Positions 44,891 through 55,677 are shown, counted from the first letter of the stretch. The stretch: DNA of 64,000 nucleotides from Pseudomonadota bacterium (GCA_021848465.1 JAJZUP010000001.1:372001-436000), one strand, 5' to 3'. Program-made: numbers and translations. The notes: generated by a model from the sequence alone, not told the origin.

Positions 44891-46161
44891 GACGCCACCT
44901 CAAGTTGCCCGGTTACCGCCGTCGAAATCAATGCCGAGCGGCGTTCTTGCAGCAGGGCAATCGTGCGCTCGGTAGCTGCTGCGAGGGCATCCATTTTTTG
45001 GGTTTCGATCTGAATCTGCTTCACAATCGCTCGCTGTTCCTCCAATGGCGGAACCGGTACGGATATATCGCGGAACTCTTCCCAATATAGACGCAGGCGA
45101 TCCCAAACAATGCCATGCGAACGGCTGCCTGACTCGGCGCTGAAAGCTGGGGTTCTGAACAATAGTCCAAAGTATTCTGAGCATAGAGGCGTCACAGGCT
45201 CTGCGACAACATAATCCGGGCTGACCAATCCGTCGCAAGGAACATTGCCTACAGCACCTTGCCACATGCGCATTTTGTTGAATGCAATATCATCCTGACG
45301 CGCAACCTTATAGCTATTGAAATCCTCCGCAGTCTGCTCAATGCGGTCTTGGTTAAATTCGCGGATTCTGACGCCTGCATGAATGGATACTTCGAGAAGC
45401 GGCAATTCCGGTTGATTGCGCTCATCCCGCTCCCTGAATAACCAGGCGATACGAGATGACTGCCAATGCGCCGGAATCTCGCCGAGCCAAGGAATGCCGG
45501 AATCGCGGCGCGGGGCGTCGGCATTGAGACCTTGAGTCACGAAGCTGGCAACAAGCGCGCGGCGCTTTTCGACAAGTAGCTTAAGCAACTGCTGTTTCTC
45601 AGAAATCAGCATATCAAGTCGTGCGGTTTCTGAATCCAGATAATTGGCTATTACCTCTTGTATCTGTGGTTCTGGATATGCAACTTGTAATTCGCCAAAT
45701 TTATCGACGGTAAAATGGGCAATGGTTGCTTTGTTGCACAGCACGTCGAACCAGCCGCTCCAAGCAATATGTCGAAGTACGTAGCTGAGGTATCGCGTGC
45801 TATTCCCATTTTTTCCTCGCACGCGATGCAACGCGTTCTGAATAATAGCTTTATCCGAAAGGCCTCCAGAGTAAATGGCAGCTCGCCCCACTTCTCCGCC
45901 TTCGCACACAAGGAGATCACCTTGCTCGATAGAGCAAGACTCTATTTCTCCTTTGCTAGCGTACATGGCAGCGACATCGGACAAGTCAACTCCAGACCAC
46001 TGTACATTGGCAGCACGAAGATACGGCACAACTTGATCAGATGGATTTCTAGGCTCCGGTTGAAGCATTTTCCCAAGCGCTATATCGAAAAGAAATTTTG
46101 CTTCCGCTGATTTCCAACTTGAATTTTGCGTTGGCTGATATGGGCGATTTTCAATTGCCAT
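44887..46161 (-). CDS. hsdS: Type I restriction specificity subunit S
   Basis: This 424-aa HsdS has two target-recognition domains separated by a long coiled-coil (D-S-E-T-A-R-L-D-M-L-I-S-E-K-Q-Q-L-L-K-L-L-V-E-K-R-R-A-L-V-A) and a second coiled-coil at the C-terminus (E-T-Q-K-M-D-A-L-A-A-A-T-E-R-T-I). The domains set DNA specificity of the methylase and nuclease. Recognition sequence cannot be read from this. The ATG lies 2 nt after the AlbA-type gene. Confidence 0.93.
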   Translation of the reverse strand: MAIENRPYQPTQNSSWKSAEAKFLFDIALGKMLQPEPRNPSDQVVPYLRAANVQWSGVDLSDVAAMYASKGEIESCSIEQGDLLVCEGGEVGRAAIYSGGLSDKAIIQNALHRVRGKNGNSTRYLSYVLRHIAWSGWFDVLCNKATIAHFTVDKFGELQVAYPEPQIQEVIANYLDSETARLDMLISEKQQLLKLLVEKRRALVASFVTQGLNADAPRRDSGIPWLGEIPAHWQSSRIAWLFRERDERNQPELPLLEVSIHAGVRIREFNQDRIEQTAEDFNSYKVARQDDIAFNKMRMWQGAVGNVPCDGLVSPDYVVAEPVTPLCSEYFGLLFRTPAFSAESGSRSHGIVWDRLRLYWEEFRDISVPVPPLEEQRAIVKQIQIETQKMDALAAATERTIALLQERRSALISTAVTGQLEVAS

Positions 46162-46163
46162 GG

Positions 46164-48104
46164 CTACCCCTCCACCGCCCGATACGCCTGCTGCGGATCA
46201 TTCGGTTCATCCGGGTTGGCCATCGCCAGCCGCCCGTCGCGCATCAGGGGGCGCAGGTAATTATTGCGCACATATCGGGGATGGCGCCGTACCAGGGCCG
46301 CCAGTTCGTCAGCCTGCCAGGCCCGCTGCCGGCAGACTTCCACGATGACGTCGCAAACTTCGCCGGGGGGGTTGCGTTGCCCGATCGCGCCGACTTTTGC
46401 GGCGAGAGCACCCGGCAGTTGATCCAGCAGGCTTTTGCGCCGGTTTTCGTCTTCCTCGGTGTACTTGGTAGATAGGCTTGCGAGGTTGGTAGATAAGGCC
46501 TGGGGGTTGGTAGATAAGCCTTCCGGGTTGGCAGATAAGGCCGGGGGGTTACTAGATAAGCCCTCCGGGGACTCACTAGATAAGGCCGGGGGGATACTAG
46601 ATAAGCCTTCGCCATCCGCCGCCATCCGCTCGGTGGGCACGTAGTAGGTGGCTGAGCCGCGCCCTTTCTGGGCCAGCAACCCGGCATCGCGCAGGCGGCG
46701 CAAGGCGGCGCTGGCGGCAAGGGCATCCACTTTGCTCAGTTCGCGGTAGGTGGCGTTGTCGATGGCCCCGGCTTCGCGTACGACGATGAGGGCTTTGGCC
46801 TCGTCCTCGCCGAGGTGCAGGTCGCGGAATCGGGCGAGCCAGGCGATGTCTTCTTCGCCGAGGAAGTGGTGGAAAAAGTAGCGGGCAACGAAATGGTCGC
46901 CACTCCGGTCAGACTCGAACAGCGGCGGGGTGAGCCCGGCTTGTTCCATGCTTTCGCGCATGACGCGGATGCCGCTGCCCTTGGTTTCGGCAAAGCGGGT
47001 CTCGTGCAGCACTTCGGCGATACGCGGGTTGCGCGGCTGCGAGCCGGGTTCGCCCAGGTGTTCGGGCGATTTGAGCGAGAAGCCGGGGTTGCGGATTTCC
47101 AGCCGGTTGGCATAGCGGATGATCTGCACCGGGCTGTGGCTGCGGTAGCTGCGATGCATCAGTGCGTTGACCAGGGCTTCGCGGATGACGCGCAGGGGTA
47201 TCACGGGTTTGTCCTGGCGCTGGAGTTCGCCTTCGCTGAGGCCGAAGCTTTTGGGCAGGTCGTCCAGCACGGCAGCCTGGGCACGGCGGATCAGGCGGAA
47301 CAGCGGGTCGCGCAGTTCGAGGGTGTCGAAGCGGCGGTCGGGGTCGGGCACCCATTCGCGCCCCGGCACGCGGATGTAATCGACCCGCGTCATGGGAAAG
47401 CAGCGGCGCAATGCGGCCGGTTTACCGAACAGGATGACGCCCGCGACCGTGGGTTTCCATTCGCCTTTGGAATCGCGGCGGGTGCAGCCCAGGGCTTGCA
47501 GCAATTCTTCATCGTCCCAGCGCAGTTCTTCGGCATCGGGGTTGGCCTCGGCGCGCGAGCGTCGATAGTCCTCAATCGCTTCGGGCGACAGGTCGTCGAG
47601 GGCGGCGTCGGCGACGATGCCCGCATCGAAACTTTCCTGCTGGCGGTTCTGGTAGAAGACGGCCATGTCGTCTTCGGTGCAGCGCTGGTCGGTGCTGCCG
47701 ATGCGGCGGAATGCGCCTTTGGGCAGCCCTTGCGCCTTGAAGAAGACGGGTTTGTCTTGCGGCTGCGCTTCGGGGACGAAGACGACGACGATGTTCTTGC
47801 CTTGTACGTTTTCGGTGGCAATGTCCACGCGCAGCGGCATGTTGAAGGTCTCGCGGCACTGGCTGGCGATTTCCGCGCTGAGCTTGTCGGGCTGGGCGAT
47901 GCCTTCTACCTCGTATGACGGGAACAGCGACAGTTCTTCGCGCACCACGCCGAGCACGAGCCAGCCGCCGCCCAGGCCGGGTTCGTTGGCGAAGGCGCAG
48001 ATGGTTTCGAGGATGGATTTGCCAGCTTCGGACGCCCGCTTGGCTTCGATGTGCTCGTGCTCATCGAGCAGGTTGAGGCTTTCGAGCAGCTCGAGTGCGG
48101 TCAT
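46164..48104 (-). CDS. Schlafen AlbA_2/HATPase-type protein in the hsd operon
   Basis: This 646-aa protein has an AlbA_2 (Schlafen-like) domain (~10-130; E-H-I-E-A-K-R-A-S, W-L-V-L-G-V), a GHKL/HATPase_c-like region (R-E-A-L-V-N-A-L-M-H-R-S-Y, ~300-400), and C-terminal winged-helix segments. A low-complexity linker of seven heptapeptide repeats of type G/A-L-S-S/T-N-P-x occupies residues 500-548. Related proteins occur inside type I R-M operons but their job is unclear; nucleic-acid or nucleotide sensing is inferred. It overlaps hsdM by 4 nt and is 2 nt from hsdS. Confidence 0.75.
   Translation of the reverse strand: MTALELLESLNLLDEHEHIEAKRASEAGKSILETICAFANEPGLGGGWLVLGVVREELSLFPSYEVEGIAQPDKLSAEIASQCRETFNMPLRVDIATENVQGKNIVVVFVPEAQPQDKPVFFKAQGLPKGAFRRIGSTDQRCTEDDMAVFYQNRQQESFDAGIVADAALDDLSPEAIEDYRRSRAEANPDAEELRWDDEELLQALGCTRRDSKGEWKPTVAGVILFGKPAALRRCFPMTRVDYIRVPGREWVPDPDRRFDTLELRDPLFRLIRRAQAAVLDDLPKSFGLSEGELQRQDKPVIPLRVIREALVNALMHRSYRSHSPVQIIRYANRLEIRNPGFSLKSPEHLGEPGSQPRNPRIAEVLHETRFAETKGSGIRVMRESMEQAGLTPPLFESDRSGDHFVARYFFHHFLGEEDIAWLARFRDLHLGEDEAKALIVVREAGAIDNATYRELSKVDALAASAALRRLRDAGLLAQKGRGSATYYVPTERMAADGEGLSSIPPALSSESPEGLSSNPPALSANPEGLSTNPQALSTNLASLSTKYTEEDENRRKSLLDQLPGALAAKVGAIGQRNPPGEVCDVIVEVCRQRAWQADELAALVRRHPRYVRNNYLRPLMRDGRLAMANPDEPNDPQQAYRAVEG
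46461..46607 (-). repeat. In-frame 21-bp tandem repeat in the AlbA-type gene
   Basis: Seven degenerate copies of a ~21-nt unit (one copy 24 nt, last one partial) encode the heptad G/A-L-S-S/T-N-P-x. The core is TTATCT in every unit except one CTATCT. Units are multiples of 3, so copy-number change would alter linker length and not frame. It is not a CRISPR: repeats are contiguous with no spacers. Confidence 0.85.
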
Positions 48105-50089
48105 GCACGGGTTCCCGCAGTGACTTCGCGCAGCAGCCGGACGATTTCTTCTTCCGCCTTTTTGAGGTCGGCATCGATCTCGCTCAAGGGGCGCGGCGGG
48201 GTGAAGCGATAGAAGTGGCGGTTGAAATTGATTTCATAGCCGACCTTGGTTTTTTCGTGATCGATCCAGGCATCGGGGACGTGGGGGAGCACTTCGTGTT
48301 CGAAATAGGCTTGCACATCCTCCTTGAGCGGGACGTTTTCAAAATCGCGCAATTTCGGGTCGGGCTCGTACTCGATTTTGCTGCTGCTTTTCTTTTTGAT
48401 AACGGCTGCCGCCTGCGGGTCGATTTCGGTGAAAGCATCGCGGAATGCCTTGGTTTGCGGTGCTCGCCATTGGCTGTCGCGCTGTTTCAGGATGGTCTGC
48501 ACCTGTTTCCAGACGGCATTCCAGTCGCGACTGGCTTCGCGCCCGATGGTCTTGTCTATGGTTTGGAGGTCGTCCAGCAGCTCGGGGCAGGCATCGAGGA
48601 AACGCTCCTTGCGTTCGAGGGTGATCTGGAAGGCAAGACGCAATGGACGCTCGATGGTCAGGCGGTTGTAGCCGAAGTCGGCGTTGTTGAAAATTTTGCT
48701 GGTGTCGCTATGCACCATGTTGCCGTATTCGCGCACGATGTCGTTGATGTGCGCTTCGGAAAATTCGCGGCGTTTGTCACCAAGGCTGCGGCGCAGCGGC
48801 TGCCAGCGTTCGCGGGCATCAACGAGATGGATTTTTCCCTTGCGGTACGCTTCCTTGCGGTTGGTCACCACCCAGACATAGGTGCCGATGCCGGTGTTGT
48901 AGAACATCTGCTCGGGCATGGCGACGATGGCTTCGAGCCAGTCGTTTTCGATGATCCATTTGCGGATTTCGCTTTCGCCCGAGCCCGCGCCGCCAGTAAA
49001 CAGCGGCGAGCCGTTGAAGACGATGGCGAGGCGCGAACCATCCAGATTCTTTGCGGGTTCGACCGGCTCGAATTTGCTGACCATGTGTTGCAGGAACAGC
49101 AGCGCGCCATCGTTGACGCGTGGTGTGCCTGCACCGAAGCGACCGGAAAAGCCTTGTTTTTCGTGCTCACGAACCACTTCTTTTTGCTGGCGCTTCCAAT
49201 CGACCCCGAAGGGCGGGTTGGCAAGGAAGTAGTCGAAGCGCTCGTCCGGAAACTGGTCGTCGATCAGGGTGTCGCCGAATTTGATGGTTGAAGTTTCCTT
49301 GTCTTCCGGATCGGCCCGCATGAGCAGATCGGATGCGGCAACCGCATAAGAACGCGGATTGAAATCCTGTCCATACACGAACAGGCGGGCGCTGGCTTGA
49401 TGTTCCCGCAGGTAATTGCGCGCTTCGGACAGCATGCCGCCCGTGCCGCAGGTCGGGTCCAGCATCTTGCGCACGGTGCCGGGCTTGCCCAGCAAATCGT
49501 CATCGTGCATGAACAGCAGGCTCACCATGAGGCGTATCACTTCGCGCGGGGTGAAGTGGTCACCCGCCGTCTCGTTTGCCTGTTCGTTGAAACGCCGGAT
49601 CAGGTCTTCGAACACCAACCCCATTTCGATGTTGTCAACGGCATCGGGATGCAAATCCACTTCGCAGAATTTCCTGATGACGAGGAACAGGATGTTGTGA
49701 TCGCGCATGCGTTCGATTTCGTTGCCGAAGTCGAAACGGTCGAAAATCTTGCGGACGTTTTCGGAAAAGCCGTTGATGTACGAGGCAAGGTGCAGGTGGG
49801 CGTTATCCGGATCGCCTTTCAGTTTTTCAAAACTCAAAGGCGAGTGATTGTGGAAGCGCTGGCCGGAAACTTTGTTGAGCACGCTATCCAGGGCTTCGCC
49901 CTGAAGCTTGTCTTGGTACTGGGCATGTTTGGCAAGCACGGCATCCTTGGTGCTTTCAAGCACGCAATCGAAGCGGCGTAGCACAACGAGGGGCAGCATG
50001 ACGCGCTCGTATTGCGGCGGGCGGTAAGGGCCGCGCAGCAGGTCGGCAATACTCCAGATGAAATTTGATAGATCGTGGCTTTTGCTCAT
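48101..50089 (-). CDS. hsdM: Type I restriction modification methyltransferase subunit M
   Basis: This 662-aa N6-adenine methyltransferase starts MSKSHDLSNFIWSIADLLRG. The HsdM N-terminal helical domain and the SAM motif (D-P-T-C-G-T-G-G-M-L) precede catalytic N-P-P-F-G (Asn291). It methylates host DNA with HsdS. Length is somewhat longer than the common ~520, due to a C-terminal extension. It is the first gene of the operon; the stop overlaps the AlbA-type gene by 4 nt. Confidence 0.96.
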   Translation of the reverse strand: MSKSHDLSNFIWSIADLLRGPYRPPQYERVMLPLVVLRRFDCVLESTKDAVLAKHAQYQDKLQGEALDSVLNKVSGQRFHNHSPLSFEKLKGDPDNAHLHLASYINGFSENVRKIFDRFDFGNEIERMRDHNILFLVIRKFCEVDLHPDAVDNIEMGLVFEDLIRRFNEQANETAGDHFTPREVIRLMVSLLFMHDDDLLGKPGTVRKMLDPTCGTGGMLSEARNYLREHQASARLFVYGQDFNPRSYAVAASDLLMRADPEDKETSTIKFGDTLIDDQFPDERFDYFLANPPFGVDWKRQQKEVVREHEKQGFSGRFGAGTPRVNDGALLFLQHMVSKFEPVEPAKNLDGSRLAIVFNGSPLFTGGAGSGESEIRKWIIENDWLEAIVAMPEQMFYNTGIGTYVWVVTNRKEAYRKGKIHLVDARERWQPLRRSLGDKRREFSEAHINDIVREYGNMVHSDTSKIFNNADFGYNRLTIERPLRLAFQITLERKERFLDACPELLDDLQTIDKTIGREASRDWNAVWKQVQTILKQRDSQWRAPQTKAFRDAFTEIDPQAAAVIKKKSSSKIEYEPDPKLRDFENVPLKEDVQAYFEHEVLPHVPDAWIDHEKTKVGYEINFNRHFYRFTPPRPLSEIDADLKKAEEEIVRLLREVTAGTRA

Positions 50090-50139
50090 TATTATTTATT
50101 GCCAAGTCTTTCTAAGTGGCATTGCTTTAATTCCCTTTG

Positions 50140-50162
50140 GGCCAAGATTCTCCATCTTGGCC
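50140..50162. repeat. Hairpin between tRNA-Ala and hsdM
   Basis: A perfect 9-bp stem (GGCCAAGAT / ATCTTGGCC) with a 5-nt loop lies about 28 nt downstream of the tRNA 3' end (minus direction). There is no U-tract on the minus strand, so it is a weak terminator at best or part of the hsdM leader. Confidence 0.6.
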
Positions 50163-50189
50163 ATTTCGTATGGCGTGCAGGAGGTGTTC

Positions 50190-50265
50190 TGGTGGAGGCG
50201 AAGAGGATCGAACTCTCGACCTTCTGATTGCGAACCAGACGCTCTCCCAACTGAGCTACGCCCCC
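50190..50265 (-). tRNA. tRNA-Ala (anticodon CGC)
   Basis: The minus strand forms a complete 76-nt cloverleaf with encoded CCA. The acceptor stem GGGGGCG/CGCCTCC contains the G3-U70 wobble pair that identifies alanine tRNA. The anticodon stem TCTGG/TCAGA closes a loop TTCGCAA with anticodon CGC (34-36). D-loop and TTCGATC loop are canonical. It lies at the border of the type I R-M/Septu island, a common integration position. Confidence 0.95.
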
Positions 50266-50294
50266 ACGGCAGGCAAATGCTAAAGGCAAATCCC

Positions 50295-51005
50295 TTAAAT
50301 GGGAAGGGATAGCCCGGTGCTGTGGTAGAACTGCGGCAGGTTGCCCAGATCACTGAACACGCCAGCGGCGCCGCTGAAATCCTGTTTGCTGGTGTACGGG
50401 TTCACGGTGACGTAGGTCTTGATGCCCGCTGCCAGTGCCGCGCGCAGGCCGTTGTTGGAGTCCTCCAGCGCGATGCAGTCGGCCGCGCTGAGTTGCAGCT
50501 TGTTCAGTACCCAGTGGTAGATGTCCGGGGCCGGCTTTTTGCTGGGCACAATGTCGCCGCAGCCGTTGGCTGCAAAATAATTTTCCCAGTCCGCACCCAG
50601 CCCCACTTCGAGCAGCGCGGTGACGTTTTCCGCCGTGGTGGTGGTGGCGATGGCGAGTTTGATGCCGGCCTTGTGGGCGTCCTGGATCAGTTGCCTGATG
50701 CCAGGGCGCAGCGGGATGAGGCCGTCGCGCAGCATGGCGGTGTAGTGGCCGGTTTTGACCGCGTGCAGGTGTTTGACGAGGTCGTCGAAATTATCCGGCT
50801 TGGTGTAGTCGGTCAGGAAGTCGGAAACGAAATACTTGATGCGCTCCTTGCCGCCGGTGACTTTCAGCAGCTTGTCGTACAGCGCCACATCCCAGTTCCA
50901 GGCCAGGCCGTTTTCGGCGAAGGCTTTGTTGAAGGCGATGCGGTGTGCGTCCTCGGTGTCGGCCAGGGTGCCGTCCACGTCAAAAATAATGGCTTTGATG
51001 GTCAT
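50295..51005 (-). CDS. cbbY: HAD hydrolase, CbbY/beta-phosphoglucomutase-like phosphatase
   Basis: This 236-aa protein starts MTIKAIIFDVDGTLADTEDA, the HAD nucleophile D-V-D-G-T. Motif II (A-T-T-T-T), motif III lysine (S-K-K-P-A-P-D-I-Y) and motif IV (A-L-E-D-S-N-N-G) are present with a helical cap. It resembles CbbY, the xylulose-1,5-bisphosphate phosphatase that protects RuBisCO in chemoautotrophs; other sugar phosphates are possible. The ATG at 51005 has AAGGAAACCGC upstream. No RuBisCO genes lie in the window. Confidence 0.8.
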   Translation of the reverse strand: MTIKAIIFDVDGTLADTEDAHRIAFNKAFAENGLAWNWDVALYDKLLKVTGGKERIKYFVSDFLTDYTKPDNFDDLVKHLHAVKTGHYTAMLRDGLIPLRPGIRQLIQDAHKAGIKLAIATTTTAENVTALLEVGLGADWENYFAANGCGDIVPSKKPAPDIYHWVLNKLQLSAADCIALEDSNNGLRAALAAGIKTYVTVNPYTSKQDFSGAAGVFSDLGNLPQFYHSTGLSLPI

Positions 51006-51040
51006 GCGGTTTCCTTGTGTCATGCGTGTGGTTGCGGGTA

Positions 51041-52390
<1,350 letters not shown>

Positions 52391-52468
52391 GGTTATTTTT
52401 TTGTTACCGGGTTTGACGCGGAATGAGTTAGTGTAGAATTCGCGAAGTCTAAAACATCTACCCGTGTC

Positions 52469-53281
52469 ATGTCGAACCTTGCCCCTGCTCTCGTTGCGTT
52501 TATTGCCTACAGTCTGCTGGCGGTGGCGTTCTGGCGCGCGCAGGTAACCGGCAACCTGGAGGCCCTGAACCGCAGTGGAATCGCGCATGCCATTGGCGTG
52601 CCGCTGGCGCTGCAGGGTGGGTTGCTGTACCACAACCTGATGGTTGGCCATAGTCTCAACCTGGGTTTGGTGTACTCGATTTCGCTGATCCTGTGGCTCA
52701 CGGTGCTGGTGTACTGGGTAGCACGCTTCTTCTATCCGCTCGCCAACCTGCTGTCGCTGGTGCTGCCGCTGGCCGCGGTAGGGGTGCTCCTGCCGGTGCT
52801 GTTTCCCCAGGTGCACAAACTGACCGAGCCGACCTCGTGGATGTTCGATGCGCATGTGCTGGTGGCGATGCTGGCTTACAGCCTGTTCACGATTGCGGCA
52901 CTGCATGCGGGGCTGATGCATTTTGTCGAGCGCGGCCTGCATCATGCCACGCTGCCGAATGTGCTGAAAAACCTGCCCCCGCTGATGACGATGGAAAAAC
53001 TGCTGTTCCGCATTATCGCCATCGGTCTGGTGCTGCTGACACTGACGCTGGTGTCGGGCGTGGTGTTTTCCGAAGAGATTTTCGGCAAGCCCTGGCAGTT
53101 CTCGCACAAGATCCTGCTGGGCTTCATTTCCTGGGGGGTGTTTGCAACCCTGCTGGGTGGACACTACCTGAAGGGCTGGCGCGGCCGTACGGCGGTGCGC
53201 TGGACGTTGAGCGGCTTTGTGTTCCTGCTGCTGGCCTATATCGGCACCAAATTCGTACTCGAAGTCATCCTGCACCGCTGA
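52469..53281 (+). CDS. Cytochrome c assembly (CcsA/YpjD-type) membrane protein
   Basis: This 270-aa protein has about eight membrane helices and the family pattern with conserved tryptophan-rich and histidine segments (W-L-T-V-L-V-Y-W; H-L-H... and S-H-K-I-L-L-G-F-I-S-W). Members handle haem delivery for cytochrome c maturation, or in E. coli (YpjD) remain uncharacterised. It is divergent from ffh with 78 nt between; TTGACG (52413) and TAGAAT (52434) lie there with a suboptimal 15-nt spacing. Confidence 0.85.
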   Translation: MSNLAPALVAFIAYSLLAVAFWRAQVTGNLEALNRSGIAHAIGVPLALQGGLLYHNLMVGHSLNLGLVYSISLILWLTVLVYWVARFFYPLANLLSLVLPLAAVGVLLPVLFPQVHKLTEPTSWMFDAHVLVAMLAYSLFTIAALHAGLMHFVERGLHHATLPNVLKNLPPLMTMEKLLFRIIAIGLVLLTLTLVSGVVFSEEIFGKPWQFSHKILLGFISWGVFATLLGGHYLKGWRGRTAVRWTLSGFVFLLLAYIGTKFVLEVILHR

Positions 53282-53301
53282 TTGGCTGGCGCAAGCCCGT
53301 C

Positions 53302-53976
53302 CTACAATAATCCCCGCTCCGCAAAAGACAGGCAAGCCGATCCGGCCACGATGAAGTGGTCGAGTACCCGCACGTCAACCAGGTCCAGTGCCTGCTTCAG
53401 CGCGCTGGTCAGCAGGTGGTCGGACTGGCTCGGTTCGGCGATGCCGGAGGGGTGGTTGTGGGCAAAGATGACTGCACCCGCATTCAATGCCAGGGCGCGT
53501 TTGACCACTTCGCGCGGGTAAACGCTGGTTTGCGTCAGCGTGCCCGAGAACATTTCTTCGGTCGCGATTACGCGATGCTGGGTATCGAGGAAGATGACGG
53601 TAAAAACTTCCTGGGGGCGGCCGCGTAATAGCAGCTGCAGGTAGTTGCGTACGGCGACGGGGGAGTTCAGTGCATCGCCGCTGCGCATTTCCTCCTGCAG
53701 CGCGCGCTTTGCCATCTCCAGGACGGCTTGCAGTTGCACATATTTGGCCTGGCCGATGCCGTTGATCGCGCAGAGCGCTTTTTCATCGGCGGCGAAGAGC
53801 CGGGTCAGGTTGCCGAAGTGCTGCAACAGGGTGCGCGCAAGGTCTACCGCGTTGGTGCCCGGTATGCCGGTGCGCAGGAAGATGGCGAGCAACTCGGCGT
53901 CGGACAGTGCAGCGGCGCCGCGCTGCAATAACTTCTCGCGCGGGCGCTCGCCTGCCGGCCAGTCAGTAATCGCCAT
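53302..53976 (-). CDS. radC: RadC family JAB-domain protein
   Basis: This 224-aa protein starts [21 protein letters not shown] helix-hairpin-helix region (~65-85; I-N-G-I-G-Q-A-K) precedes the JAB metal motif H-N-H-P-S-G...D (~172-185). RadC members were once thought to repair DNA; actual function is unclear. The start at 53976 matches the family N-terminus. Convergent with the upstream cytochrome gene by 20 nt and divergent from coaBC. Confidence 0.93.
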   Translation of the reverse strand: MAITDWPAGERPREKLLQRGAAALSDAELLAIFLRTGIPGTNAVDLARTLLQHFGNLTRLFAADEKALCAINGIGQAKYVQLQAVLEMAKRALQEEMRSGDALNSPVAVRNYLQLLLRGRPQEVFTVIFLDTQHRVIATEEMFSGTLTQTSVYPREVVKRALALNAGAVIFAHNHPSGIAEPSQSDHLLTSALKQALDLVDVRVLDHFIVAGSACLSFAERGLL

Positions 53977-53997
53977 CGCAATCACTTTCTTGTTAAG

Positions 53998-55215
53998 ATG
54001 CGCACCATTATGAACCTGGCCCAGAAAAAACGCATCGTGCTCGGGATCACCGGCGGCATCGCGGCTTACAAGGCGGCGGAGCTGGCGCGCCTGCTGGTCA
54101 AGCAGGGCATGGAAGTGCAGGTGGCGATGACCGATGCGGCGACGCATTTCATTACGCCGACCACCATGCAGGCGCTGACCGGACAGCCGGTGCTGCTCAA
54201 TCAATGGCAGGACGAAAAGGGCATGCTGCATATCCAGTCCAGCCGTGCCGCCGATGCGATTGTGATCGCGCCGGCGACCGCCGACTTCATGGCCAAGCTG
54301 GCGCACGGGCTGGCGGATGACCTGCTGTCGACGCTGTGCCTGGCGCGCAATTGCCCCCTGCTGGTGGCACCGGCGATGAACCGCCAGATGTGGAGCAACC
54401 CGGCAACGCAGCGCAATGTGCACCAATTGGTGCGCGACGGTGCGGTGCTGCTGGGGCCGGACGACGGTTTGCAGGCCTGCGGCGAAGAGGGCATGGGGCG
54501 CATGCTGGAAGCGGAAATGCTGGCGCAATATATCCAGGCGATGCTGGGTAGTAGTACCACCGGCCATGCCATGCAGGGCATGCATGTGTTGATGACGGCC
54601 GGGCCGACGTACGAGGCGATCGACGCGGTGCGCGGCATCACCAACCGCAGCAGCGGGAAAATGGGTTATGCCATCGCCGAGGCCGCCCAGGAGATGGGCG
54701 CGCGGGTGACATTGGTATCCGGTCCGGTGGCGCTGAAAGCGCCGGTGGGCGTGCAAGTGGTTGCGGTTACCAGTGCCGCCGAGATGTTCGAAGCCGTCAA
54801 GCAGCATGTGAGCCAGGCCGATATGTTTATCGGGGTGGCGGCGGTGGCGGATTATCGGGTGGCGGAACCGAGCGCGCAAAAGATCAAGAAAGATGGCCAT
54901 GGCTTGACGCTGCAATTGGTGCAGAACCCGGACATCCTGGCATACGTGGCGGGGCTGCCCGAGCCGCCTTTCTGTGTCGGCTTTGCGGCGGAAAGCGAAA
55001 AGCTGCGCGAATATGCGGAGCGCAAGCGTCAATCCAAGAAGCTCCCGCTGCTGGCTGCAAACCTGGCGCAGCAGGCTATAGGCGCGGACCAAAACGAGAT
55101 CATCCTGTTCGATGATGCAGGCGAGCACCAACTGCCGCGCGCGGACAAGAAAACACAGGCACGCGAGCTGTTGCGTCATGCTGTCTCGCTTTATCAAAAG
55201 GGGAAAATGCAATGA
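53998..55215 (+). CDS. coaBC: Bifunctional phosphopantothenoylcysteine decarboxylase/synthetase
   Basis: This 405-aa protein has the N-terminal CoaC flavoprotein domain ([28 protein letters not shown] with active Cys) and the CoaB domain ([12 protein letters not shown]). Together they convert phosphopantothenate to phosphopantetheine for CoA synthesis. Length is normal. Start may be ATG 53998 or 54010. It overlaps dut by 4 nt, the typical coaBC-dut operon. Confidence 0.96.
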   Translation: MRTIMNLAQKKRIVLGITGGIAAYKAAELARLLVKQGMEVQVAMTDAATHFITPTTMQALTGQPVLLNQWQDEKGMLHIQSSRAADAIVIAPATADFMAKLAHGLADDLLSTLCLARNCPLLVAPAMNRQMWSNPATQRNVHQLVRDGAVLLGPDDGLQACGEEGMGRMLEAEMLAQYIQAMLGSSTTGHAMQGMHVLMTAGPTYEAIDAVRGITNRSSGKMGYAIAEAAQEMGARVTLVSGPVALKAPVGVQVVAVTSAAEMFEAVKQHVSQADMFIGVAAVADYRVAEPSAQKIKKDGHGLTLQLVQNPDILAYVAGLPEPPFCVGFAAESEKLREYAERKRQSKKLPLLAANLAQQAIGADQNEIILFDDAGEHQLPRADKKTQARELLRHAVSLYQKGKMQ

Positions 55216-55661
55216 AGAAAGTGGATGTGAAGATTCTCGACAAACGCTTGCATGAACAGCCGCCCAGCTATGGGACGCCGGGTTCCGCCGGTATCGACCT
55301 GCGTGCATGCATCGACCACAACATGACGATCCAGCCCGGACAATGCGAGCTGATCCCGAGCGGGATTGCGGTGCATCTTGCCGATCCGCACTATGCTGCA
55401 TTGATCCTGCCGCGCTCCGGACTGGGCCATAAGCACGGTATTGTGCTGGGCAACCTGGTGGGCCTGATCGACTCGGATTACCAAGGGCAGATTTTTGTGT
55501 CGTTATGGAATCGCGGGCACCACCCGTTCACGTTGATGCCGCTGGAGCGGATGGCACAACTGGTTGTGGTGCCGGTGGCGCAGGTGCAGTTCAATGTCGT
55601 CGAGGAGTTTCCGCTGAGCCAGCGTGGCGCCGGGGGATTCGGCAGTACCGGCAAGCACTGA
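55212..55661 (+). CDS. dut: Deoxyuridine 5'-triphosphate nucleotidohydrolase
   Basis: This 149-aa dUTPase carries all five motifs, including [26 protein letters not shown] and the C-terminal [10 protein letters not shown]. It cleans dUTP to dUMP. The ATG overlaps coaBC by 4 nt. A bidirectional terminator follows. Confidence 0.97.
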   Translation: MKKVDVKILDKRLHEQPPSYGTPGSAGIDLRACIDHNMTIQPGQCELIPSGIAVHLADPHYAALILPRSGLGHKHGIVLGNLVGLIDSDYQGQIFVSLWNRGHHPFTLMPLERMAQLVVVPVAQVQFNVVEEFPLSQRGAGGFGSTGKH

Positions 55662-55677
55662 TCGGAAGCCGTATGCG

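Noticed and set aside
46461..46607. Regularly repeated ~21-nt units resembling a CRISPR array
   Set aside because: The units are contiguous, encode a heptapeptide repeat in the open frame of a large gene, and have no unique spacers.
50140..50162. Hairpin considered as a Rho-independent terminator for tRNA-Ala
   Set aside because: The stem is perfect but no U-tract follows in the direction of transcription.
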